From contig CM029669.1 in the NCBI GenBank assembly GCA_017311315.1, positions 19,665,683 through 19,729,682 on the forward strand: a DNA stretch of 64,000 bases. The letters are read 5' to 3'. This document shows, piece by piece, positions 54,371 through 64,000 of the stretch. The notes beneath the pieces were generated by a model that saw nothing but the letters and a program-made list of their open reading frames with translations, ran no database searches and was not told the DNA's origin. Position numbers and translations under genes: made by a program. This stretch comes from Dendrocalamus latiflorus (Eukaryota; Streptophyta; Magnoliopsida; Poales; Poaceae). Positions within the stretch are counted from its first letter, which is position 1, and the number at the start of each line of letters is the position of its first letter.

Positions 54371-56364
54371 TAAGCCGTTCTGCACTAGTCCCCTGAATGT
54401 CAAATTGTTCCGTGCCAAGAAGGCGCATATGTATCATAGGAGTACTTCGGTTTGTTGCATCATGCACGATGTTGTTTCTTATGCGCGTAACCAAATCCTG
54501 TGCGCCGTATTATTCCCATGTTTATTATGAAGTCTATTTTAATTAACGACATCAAATCTCGTCGTCGTTTTGCATTCTTCGCATTCTCAATATCACTTTC
54601 CTTCGTACATAACAATCGTTCCTATCCCAGTTGTCCTCACAAAAATTTTCACGAAATTTCTTGTACTACAACAACATATGATGATTGCAAAATATTATTG
54701 CGAATCGAACATATTTTTTTCCATTCACAGTGTGCAAAATTTACAAATGGATCAATCATTACATCGCATTATAACTTACCTCCGTACGTATGAGTCATTG
54801 AGGCCTCAATCGTCCCCACAAAATTCTTCCAAAAAATTCTCGCACTACAAGAATATACTGTGATCACAATATGTTATTGCCAATCTACGAAAATCGCAAA
54901 CGGACCAGCCTACCTACATTGTCTACCCTTTTATTTCGAAAAAATAACAATCTAAATAAAGATTTCCTACAGGTATTATCTACACTGCGTAAGGAGTTTT
55001 CAAAATATCTTGCACCTCGTTTACACAAGTAAGTAAACAAGACTCCACACAAAAATCATAATTTTTAAATCTCGTTTCCTATATCTAAAATTATTACATT
55101 TTGGATATGTTTCCATGAATAAATAGAAAATTTGCATTTATCACGGGATACTATTGCACCAACAAACATTGGAAGCAGACCGAACAACAATTGTGCACTG
55201 TAGCACAAATCATGTGGTCGAGGACCGCACGACCACTGTAGTTGCGAAAATCATGCGGTCGGTCCTCGACCGCATGATTCAGTCATGCGCTCCCCGACCG
55301 CACCACTTCATACGTGTCTCTCTCGCGTAGTCCCGTGCTCAGCCGCTCAGGGAAGGGGCTAAAATGGAATTGTGGTGACTAGGGGGCTAAATTTGGTATT
55401 CCGATGACAAACAATGCCAAATTAGACCGCGTCTCGCGGTGTCCTTTGCGCGATGCTTTTCGGGGGGGGGGAGAGGATAAGGGGGTTAGGTTTTTGTAAG
55501 CAATGGAGGTGGGCGGGCGGATGCGTTGATGAGGCGCCGAGGAAGCTTCTAGAAGTGCTCTAGCCCGCACGCGATGGTTGTGGTGTGATGACCGTCCGAT
55601 GGTGGGCTGGACGGTGGATAGGGGACGAGGAGTTGATTCAGGCGAGGAAGATGAGGTGTGGCTCACTGACAGACACTGGGTTGAGAGAGCGTAGGGCCTA
55701 CTTGTCTGTCTCGTTCGGATTTTCTTTCTTAAGTGGTCTTATGTGGGCCATATAGAGATGGTCTGGGCTTGAACGGACCCTGTATATGGGCCTTTCGTAT
55801 TTAGCGTACAGCCTCTTACTCTCCAAAATGTACGATAAACTATTGGGCTCAAATGGGTCCCTTCTGCTGTAGAGTGCTTCAGATCGCCCAATAGTGATTA
55901 GGCCCACAGAACATTTGCCAGTTCGCATTGTAAGGTTAACCCACATGTTATTGGGAATTTTGCGAGATTTCTATGGGAATTATACTATTTGTAGCGAAAT
56001 TCCTACCGAATTTCTGTGAAATTCATGTGCTAGGATATGGTTGGCCTCGCGCAATGGTGATTAGGCCCACTGCTGTCTCTGTATGCACAGCACAAATGAT
56101 ATCTCTGTATCTGTATGCATGAATTGTACGATCATGGTTGAACCGGACCACCGGCATCATTTTAGCGAACTCTGTTGCTGATGGCAGATTGAGCTGTCCT
56201 CTGTACTGCAGCAGATAATTATGCTGCCATTTGCATATACACCGATGCCAGCCAAGAGAGGCACCTATGCTCACTTGATCTGCAGCAGCAAGACTAAAAG
56301 GTGCAGCGTACAGCTTGATCATAGGAGAAAGTAGTGGTATACTTCATTTCAAAAAAGAACGAAT
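54371..56364. other. Intergenic with a hairpin-forming segment
   Basis: AT-rich to about 55150, then GC-richer. The only structure seen is the palindromic block at 55209-55280 listed separately. The open frames at 55379-55666 and 56023-56322 show no recognisable family. Confidence 0.4.
55209..55280. repeat. Hairpin-forming 'atgcggtcg' inverted repeats
   Basis: A perfect 12-base stem (atcatgcggtcg with cgaccgcatgat) and a 5-base loop lie at 55250-55278. A diverged version, 'atcatgtggtcgaggaccgc', lies just to the left at 55209. Confidence 0.8.
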
Positions 56365-59065
56365 TGTTGAGATTTTTATGTGGTTTTTAATATTTATTGT
56401 GGTTATTATCGGTTGAACTTAATGTGAAATTATTCATATTATGATGCAACTGATATGGAATATTTAGACGCGGAATTTAACTCGGGGAATTAATATTTGA
56501 GGTGCCGAGTACGGCTGTGCTGGAATATAGTAGACATATTTATTAAGATCAAGTCTACTGGAATTTAATATGCATGTATTTGTTAACCCGGGTACAACAC
56601 ATGGCGAAATAGCTGAGTTTGTTTTGCAAGATCGACTCTGCAGGCTGTTAACCCACATAATCAAATTGGAGCTGATCTCACTAGTGGAAAGCAGGAATGT
56701 AATACTGTTATATCTAAACACACCTTGCCATTCTAAGCGGCCAAGGGTGGAATTATTGGCAACTCCATGAAAACACAAATGGATACATCTGGTATTAATT
56801 CTCACACTAAAGGAGATTCTGCTCCTGAAGAAAATATAAATCAAACTTCCAACACTAACATGCTTAAGAAAAGTGGGAGAAATTAAGTACATCCCAATTT
56901 CTAGATGATTATTATTTGTTCTTGGGGAGGTTCATTCTAAAATTTCAGATTTAGAGGAAAAACCAAAACTATAAGTGGAAGCAGTGTGGGAAGAATTAAA
57001 CTCGATGAAAAGGAATAAAGTTTGGAAACTTCTTGATGTACCAAACAACCGCAAGCCCATATGTTGTAAATATTTTTTTAAGAAAATTAAATGCAGCGGG
57101 TTTAGTGGAAAATTATAAGACTAGACTTGTTGTTAAAGGTTTTACACAAAGGAAATGTATTGACTTTGTGAAAACTTTACACAAAGGGGAGGTATTGAGT
57201 TTATGGAAACTTTTTCTCCTGTTTTTAAATTTGTTGCAATTTGTATTATTAGTGCTTTGACGGCTTATTGTGATCTTGGACTCCACCAAATGGATGTTGA
57301 AAATGATTTTCTTAATAGTAGTTTGGAGAAGAAAATATATATGAAACAACCGAAAAGTTTTGGAAAAAAATGAAAGTAAGGTTTGCAAGTTAAATAGATC
57401 AATTTATGGTCTTAAACAATCTTTACGTCAATGATATATTCTATTTGATAATGCTATCACGTCATATGGTTTTTCAATGACGGAAGGTGATCATTGTATA
57501 TATACAAAAATTATAGGTAAGTGTTTTGTCTTATTGTTTTTATATAGTGATATTCTCATTCCTTCTAATGATAAAAATACATTGATGAAAGTGAAAGTTT
57601 GGTTATCTTCTATTTGATACAAAAGATATGGGAGAAACTTCCTATGTTTTAGGAGTGGAAGTATATAGAGATCGAAATAAAAGGCTTTTTGGGTTGTCCT
57701 ACAAGGCATACCTTGGAAGTGTTTTAGACAATTTTCTATAGAAAACGACAAACCTGTTAATGCACCTATTGTGATGGAACTATACTCAGTGAGGAATTAT
57801 GTCTAAATACTCTTGAGAAAAAAGGGAACTATATTCAATAAGAAATTATGCCTAATACTTCTGAGGAAGAAGCTAGAATGAATGAAATTTTTATTCTTCA
57901 GCTTTGAAATGTCTTATGTATACTGTATTATTCACACGATCTGATCTTAGCCATGCCATAGGAAATCTTGGTGGATATCAAAAGAAATATGGGGAAAAGC
58001 ATTGGAAACAAGTCAAATATGTACTGCGTATATCAAAGGAATATTTAGATTATTCATTATATTTTAATGGCCATAATCTTCAACTGGAAGGTTATTTTGA
58101 TACTGATTGGCAAATGGTTTCTAGTTATCTATTTACTTTAGCAGGAGGCGTTATTTCTTAGTGCAGTAGGAAACATAGTATAGTTGCTCATTCCTCCATG
58201 GAAACTAAATACATTGTTACATCTGAAGCAGCAAAGAAAGATACATGGCTAAGGGGATTTCTTGCATAACTTAAAATCGTGGAAAATGCATCACAACCTA
58301 TCACTTATTTTAAAGTAAAAATAAACACATTGAAGGAAGATTCACTGACTAAGTCAGTTAGTCAGGAATTATTCTCTAAGCATAATTAAGTCATAGAACT
58401 TCAGTTTATTGATTGAAATGTTTCATCCAAGTAGGAGACGTTGGGATTTTTATGTGGATTTCAATATTTATTGTGGTTATTATCAGTTTAATTTAATGTA
58501 GAATTATTCATACTATTGATGCAACTGATAGAGAATACTTTGATGCAGAATTGAACTCAGGGAATTAATACTCAAGGTGCCGTGGACGGATGTGTTGACA
58601 TATGGTAGACATATTTATTGAGATCAAGTCTACTGGAATTTAATATGCATACATTTGATAACCTAGGTACAGCACAAGGCGGAATAGCTAGGCTTGTTTT
58701 GTAGAATCGGCTCTACAGACTATTTACCCATATAATCAGATTAGAATTGATCTCATAAACAATCTGATCATGACGCATAATTCACACATTTGTGCTTGGG
58801 ATTTATATATTTTAGACTCATAAAACTGGCATGTCTGATCATGATTGGTGACATGGTTCAGGAGTCTCATAGTATACCGGAAACAGGTGGGTCACTTTAT
58901 AATACCTATAAGTGGAGTTTATAAATAGATCCCTATCGTCTAGGCTCATTATGTATTGTGAACGACAACACGACTAAGACAGAGAAATAAATGGTAGACT
59001 AAAAAGCCTCTATAAAATCAATCTAGAATTTAGAGAAAAACTCAACACTAAGTAGTACTATTATA
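56365..59065 (+). mobile_element. Decayed Ty1/copia retrotransposon
   Basis: The left LTR piece at 56365-56690 matches the right LTR beginning at about 58440 ('gatttttatgtgg' onward, then 'catatttattgagatcaag'). The right LTR extends further, contains 'tataaatagatcc' at about 58920, and ends near 59065, but the exact end is uncertain. Between them lies a broken RT-RNase H region. The left LTR appears to be cut internally at about 56690, where the two copies stop matching. Confidence 0.75.
56930..58390 (+). pseudogene. copia reverse transcriptase / RNase H remnant
   Basis: Plus-strand pieces in order: EELNSMKRNKVWKLLDVPNNRK; NYKTRLVVKGFTQ; FSPVFKF followed by DLGLHQMDVENDFLNSSLEKKIYMKQPKSF; LNRSIYGLKQSLRQ; then KCLMYTVLFTRSDLSHAIG and CSRKHSIVAHSSMETKYIVTSEAAK of the RNase H region. 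These are the standard copia motifs. The YxDD active site is not intact: the segment reads LFLYSDILIPS where YVDDMLI would be expected. Many stops and shifts are present. Integrase and gag are mostly missing. Confidence 0.85.
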
Positions 59066-59240
59066 CGAGAAAGAAGGAACAAAGATCGAATTGAGGAGGT
59101 GCAATTCCAAAAATCGTGCTATATTTCTCTTTGCTGTTCATGAACATTTTATGATTTCCATCAACCAGAGCACACAAACCACTGTTGATACCTATAACGT
59201 GGGAAAAGAAAAGAGACTATTACTACATCCAGAAAATCAC

Positions 59241-62200
59241 TCAGTGACCTCGGCAAGGCTTAGTGCTTCGAGGAGGCTCTTTGAAGCAATCAACATTGCA
59301 CAGCCCCATAGATCTAATCATCTCGCCAAGCCTGTCAAAGATTAACACCGATAGCAATATGAAGTACTGCACATCATCATCTTTTTAATCATAAATTTGT
59401 AGCAAGATCATTTATCATGTAAATTTTCTTGACCTCAGAAATGAATGGTATATATTTTCTTCAGATGGAGTGAATGCGACCAGTGTAATTCTGCGTGATG
59501 GTGCAAGAAAAGAAGCAGAGAGCGAGAGAGAACCAACCTATCGATGCTCTTTCTTGGTTTGTCTGGCTGCTCTTTTTCATCCCTCGTCCTGTCAAACGTG
59601 TCAACACTTCTCCTTGATTTCTCTTTCTTGTCTGTGCTGGATCTTGCCTTTTCTCTGTGGCCTGTGCTTCGCCTACGTTTATCTGCATGTTCGGTGCTCA
59701 GTCTAGGAGGCTGTTCGTGCCTAGTGCTCTTCCTCGACGGCTCTAGCCTCTGTGAGGTCATCCAAGGAGCCTCAGAAAGAGCGACACTATCAGATGGCGC
59801 TTCGTTTTCAGTTGGCAACTTCTCACCCTCGGCAGGGGCTTCTTTTTCAGCAGGCAACTTTTCTATAGCCGATAGGAACTTCTTTAGATGCCTTATGTAC
59901 ACTGGGAAGGTCTCCAAGTTACAGTGGTCACCTCCCTCGATCCATAGAGGTTCGTACTTCTGTTGGCTCAGTTCCCATAGCCGCTTCCCATGGGAACAAT
60001 CGACAACATCATCATTTGTGCCCTGAAATGCAAGCGAAAAAGGTCTTCAGTTTAACGATCTAAAGCTACGCAAGGATTATGCAAAGGGCATCGCTATAAC
60101 TCATGGATGCATATGTATTCCAAACTTACATGAATTACCAAAACCGGACATTTAACAAGGGGAATTTTCTCAATGTTCTGCAGACAAAACAAGTGTTTGG
60201 TTACCATAGACAAAGCATGGGATGTATTTCTCTTGATAGCTCAGTCAGTGAAGCAAACCTTATATATGTCAAACCAGTATGTTTTCTTCGTAGAATACAT
60301 GACACGCAGGCCGGACAGTATAGGACTATGCAGAACAACTGCTCTTATATGATGCAAACAAGCAGCTAAGTCGACAGTGGGGCCACTACCGACAGACTGA
60401 CCATACAGAACAATGTCTTCTTCCCTAGTCCCATAAACCTCCACAAGGCATTTGTATGCGGCCTCTATGTCAGCGAAGGTATTAGCTTCACTTGCCTGAA
60501 CAAGGAAGGAAACAGAAAGATTGTCTCAAGAAAGTTTCCTTTTTTATAACCTGGAGCTGAACAATTGCAACTAACAGTTAGAAAAACAGTTGGAACTAGT
60601 CCACTGCAAAAAGATTCCCTGAACCAAACCCACTCAAGTGGGAATCAGATTTGTGGCCTCCCCCATAAGAAGGGAAGGTCTTAACACAACACTATTATAT
60701 GATCCTATCTGTTCCTCTCAAAAAAGAAAAGAAAAAGATTCCTAGGATAATGTTAGGTATTGCTCCTCTAGTGAAGGCAACATGATAGAGCACTAGTTTC
60801 AAGAAACCGCAGAGAGTATTGTTAACCTTGCCTGATGACCGTCCATAGCCAGAATAATCATACCTGCGAAGATTGAGGAAATTATTCCAAAGGCAGGAAA
60901 ATGAGGTGTTAAGTACATAAATGTTACCATTAGAAGTGTTAAAAATTGGGAATGAGTATAACCCAAGACTTTCTAAGGCATCAAGGAGAATGTAGATTAG
61001 TATAATTGAACAATTATGTAAATGGCTTATCTAGCATGATCGAAATGTTCACATTGGCGAAGATGTCTATGGCATAAAATGGTAAACCATTTACACAAAG
61101 GCCACATAATTCACTAGTCAACAAGACAGGCTGCATAGAAAATAAGAAACAGAATCTTTGAAGGTCTTTGCGAAATTTATGTACCAGCAATAGTCTCTTC
61201 TAAGCTGTAACCAATGAAAATGAAAGCAGAACAATTTTTGTGATCATTAATCCGACAAAAATCTTGAATAGTTGTTGCAGGCTATACATCAGCTCTGTTG
61301 GACCATTTGTCTTACATGAGGCATCCCAACATTATTATCAATTATTTGAGGGTTGGCAGCCTGGAAAGGTGAAGTACTTGGCTTTTTTGTTGAGTGTGAG
61401 ATCAGGAAAACCGCAACTGCATGCTTTTTAAGTCAGTTATCACGTACAATTTCAGCTCAACTGGCATCGCAATAAACTGCGGAGGTAGGCAGACTGTCCA
61501 AACTCAAACCCAATTTGGTGAGCAGGAGCAAGAGAACACACTTGCTAGAAACCAAAATAATTTATTTTCTCATAAATTTTAGTATTGATACAATCTGAGC
61601 CCTAATTTGGGATTAACCATAGGTGGGCTTGCTAGTCTTAAATGTCGGCTTAACATTTTGCCTATAGCTATTGTTAACTTCCGTCAGCAAAATCTTTCTC
61701 GCTCCGTTCTTTCCAGTATGTCCCCCCAAAAAAACACCAAACAGCTAATGTTTACTCTATTTACCACCCCCCCCCCCCGGGCGCGCCTGACATACCCCTG
61801 GGCCACGTCATTGTTCCCACCCTTTCTCTCCACACCTGCCTCCATCCCCACCCACCTTCCTGTATGAAATTCCCTCTCTTGTACCTATCACAATACGTAG
61901 TGTGGACCTATTAGTTGCCAGGCGCATGCGCATTCAGCCAATTACTTCGATATATTGGGGTAAATAGAACAAAAAAATCTGTAAAGCTTCCTTTTTGGAG
62001 TAATTCTACATTGCATCTTACAGCTCATGGTAAAGAATAAAGCTCCCCGAGCAAGACATTGGAAAGTGTTCTTTGAACAGAATAGAAACTTAACAAACTA
62101 TGTAAGCTTACTTTTACAAACAGTAAGCCTACTTTCATCTAATAGTTTGTGCTGGAGGGAAGAAAAAAACAGCGCATGAATGCAAATGCGGCTGAAATGA

Positions 62201-63575
62201 ACATTCTTTCACTTTGGAGGACATTATTTAGTCCATTTATGCGACATATTGGCATCATCGCTGTAACATCAATTTAGCCGTTCAATTACGTGTAACGAAA
62301 TAAAAAAAACTCGACCTGTGCTTTGGTGTGGTAGCAGGCGAGGGGATTTTTTTCCCCAGCCTGAAATTCGCTCCCACTAGGATTCGAACCCAGGACCTGG
62401 GGGTGCTACTAGAGCGCTTTAGCCATTACGCTAGAGGCCCGTTCGCAATTACGTGTAACGAAATAGCAAACCTAAAAGAGCAAATAGATTACGAACATGA
62501 GGCAGAACATAAGCAAAGATAATATACCACCTAGGATAAGCTCTAGGAACTGAACCCAATACAAAATCAAATGCTATTGACAGCAACCATTAATCAATGC
62601 TCAATCCCTGTCACCAAGCGGAAATTCCGACCTCTGCAGGGCAGAGTTGACAAGGACAATAAAGTGATGCAAGCAGCGGTATCAAGCAAACTAGTATTGT
62701 TACTATACCAATCTAGTTAGATTCTAAAATTAGAAAACTAGTTGAAAGCCAAAATTGCTGTCCTATGAACTGTTCTGTATGTATTACAAGTAATACAAAT
62801 ATCCTAAACACTAGAATTGAATCTTCGAGGGCGACATTTTCAATAAAATCTGGACGAAAGACTGAACAAACTATGATTCTATGAATATGTAGTTGTCTCG
62901 CCCAAATAGTCAATTGATGAACAATCAGCTTCAATCGAGTAAAGAGCTATATTTTGCAGAGCAGCAACATTTCATAACTAAACCTCAAATACCAACCAAA
63001 AAATGGATCTTTTGATAAAAGCACAAATATTTTCCTTATTAAGGTTTAATAAACTGATTATAAAAAACCGCTTTCTGCAAAACAGTAACATTTGATATCA
63101 ATGCCCATTCTCACGGATCGAACCAAACTCCGATCATCATCCAGTCACCAAAGCAGAAAGCCCAACCAAATCAAAATGAGTTAAATGGCCCTAGTAATCA
63201 CACGAACACTTACCCCATGAGGTTGACGTGGAGGCGGGCGCTGAACTCGACAAAGAGCTCATACATCTTGCCAAGGTCCGCGGCGTTGCCGTGCGAGTAC
63301 AGCACGGTGAGCCTAGCCTTGGGGCACCGCACGTACATGGCGATGATCTCCGTGCCACGCCGCGTCCGGACCCGCCGCGCCTCCACCCCCTCCCTCCACG
63401 GAACCCCCGTCATCGCCACCCTCCTCGCCGTCGCCGCAGCAGTATTCCCGACCTCCACCGTGCCCGTCGCCGCCGCCGCCGGCGGTGGCTCTTCCTCGTC
63501 GACCACGCCGTAAGTCGGCGGGTCGGGCGGGAAGAACGCGAACTTGGCCGCCACCGAAGACGTCACGCCGCCCAT
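59241..63575 (-). CDS. Alpha/beta hydrolase, ABHD17/BEM46-like
   Basis: Six exons on the minus strand: 63575-63214, 60863-60827, 60495-60259, 60177-60130, 60022-59538, 59331-59241; every intron is GT-AG and frame is kept, giving 419 residues. The core shows SHGNAADLGKM (95-104, oxyanion region), YDYSGYGRSSGK, the nucleophile elbow GQSVGSG with S167, the acid D232 in GTNDDVVD, and H261 in EGGDHCNLE, a full Ser-Asp-His triad. Animal ABHD17 enzymes remove palmitate from membrane proteins; the plant relatives are less studied, so depalmitoylase activity is an inference. The N terminus MGGVTS fits an N-myristoylation signal. The tail (about 285-395) has repeated R-x-S/T motifs and ends ...SMGLCNVDCFKEPPRSTKPCRGH. 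The 37-base exon 2 and the last exon were placed by frame and family motifs. Intron 1 is 2350 bases and holds a SINE. Confidence 0.92.
60864..63213 (-). other. Large first intron of the hydrolase gene
   Basis: 2350 bases between exon 1 and the 37-base exon 2. It contains a SINE (62303-62445) and a poly-C run near 61766-61778. No other gene was found. The short frames here are not supported. Confidence 0.8.
62283..62465 (-). mobile_element. tRNA-derived SINE (Au-like), 20-bp target duplication
   Basis: The element 62303-62445 is on the minus strand. It starts GGCCTCTAGCGTAATGGC (A box region), has GGTTCGAATCC (B box) about 40 bases on, and ends in a short T run after 'aaagcacaggtcgag'. The 20-base duplication caattacgtgtaacgaaata flanks it exactly (62283-62302 and 62446-62465). 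The sequence fits the grass Au SINE type from memory. It has the same orientation as the host gene. Confidence 0.88.
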
Positions 63576-64000
63576 ATCCGGCGATCTCAGGCCTCCGGAG
63601 GCAGCGGCATTAGGGTTTCTCCGGCCTGGGGAGGTGGAGGCGGGAGGAGAAGGGCGTGGCCGTGCAAGTCGGGTTCTTCCGGGGGTTTAAACAGAAAAGT
63701 TCGCAGAGAAGGTCTACTCCTCAAAGCCGAAGGGTTCTTATACTATGGAATTATCAACTTCTCCAGGGACTGTATTGTAATTAATGGAAAGCTCGGAGGT
63801 TTATCGGGAGGGAGGGGGATAAAGGCGGGGAAATCGGGAAGGTGTTGCCGGGAGAATTAAAAGGAATGGTTGTCACGTGATCCCCGGCCAGTGAGCACGT
63901 GAGCTTCCGGCTTTACGTGTATGCTCTTTCCTTTGATCCGGTCGTGATGCCCTGAGATTGTGGGGTTATGATTATAAATGCTAATTGGTAAATAGGGAGA
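63576..64000 (-). promoter_or_regulatory. Promoter and 5' UTR region of the hydrolase gene
   Basis: It lies upstream of the start and is GC-rich near the gene. A 'ccacgtgctc'-like ACGTG core is near 63895 ('gagcacgtgagc'). No clear TATA box was placed. The assignment rests on position. Confidence 0.35.

Noticed and set aside
61766..61778. Poly-C run, possible regulatory G-quadruplex
   Set aside because: A single mononucleotide run in an intron, more likely slippage. No second G/C tract pattern supports a quadruplex.
62360..62440. Candidate tRNA gene (A and B boxes present)
   Set aside because: There is no cloverleaf, and it is followed by a SINE body and flanked by a 20-base duplication. 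It is the tRNA-like head of a SINE.

Overview
The window looks like nuclear DNA of a grass (Poaceae, probably a panicoid). The support is spliced plant genes with GT-AG introns, a tRNA-derived SINE resembling the grass Au family, Tourist-type MITEs with TAA/TTA target duplications, a CACTA element with CACTACTACAGAAA ends, Ty3/gypsy and Ty1/copia remnants, and plant mobile domain (PMD) genes. Three ordinary host genes lie in a thick bed of nested transposable elements. No rRNA gene, functional tRNA or CRISPR array was seen.

Host genes: (1) an intronless RING-H2 E3 ubiquitin ligase gene (minus, 7808-8596, 262 aa); (2) a seven-exon bHLH transcription factor gene (plus, 38784-40650, up to 363 aa); (3) a six-exon alpha/beta hydrolase of the ABHD17/BEM46 type (minus, 59241-63575, 419 aa). 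All three are open across their exons. Exon boundaries were worked out by eye from frame, splice sites and family motifs.

Layout: 0-7.7 kb holds gypsy fragments and a 1.5-kb foldback related to CACTA. 7.8-8.6 kb is the RING gene. 8.9-10.4 kb has MITEs. 11081-23032 is one complete, very young LTR retrotransposon (244-bp LTRs with one mismatch, TSD TCCCC). It has gag-protease but no reverse transcriptase or integrase, three tandem-repeat arrays, and a well-preserved four-exon gene of 923 aa on the antisense strand; a 1884-bp CACTA element (TSD AAG) is inserted 81 bp before that gene's ATG. 25.3-27.4 kb is nested MITEs. 27.4-35.0 kb is a decayed PMD element with long inverted ends. 36.9-38.7 kb is a short LTR element directly upstream of the bHLH gene. 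42.7-48.2 kb is a decayed minus-strand gypsy element carrying a broken relative of the same antisense gene. 48.2-54.4 kb is a second decayed PMD element. 56.4-59.1 kb is a decayed copia element. The hydrolase gene with a SINE in its first intron closes the window.

Most notable is the antisense 'Transposase_28-coiled coil' gene carried by two separate gypsy-type elements. In the young element it is intact and correctly splittable into exons, while the sense gag-protease frame of the same element has four stop codons. The retained antisense protein, the lost enzymes and the arrays around it suggest a non-autonomous element in which the antisense gene is what has been kept.
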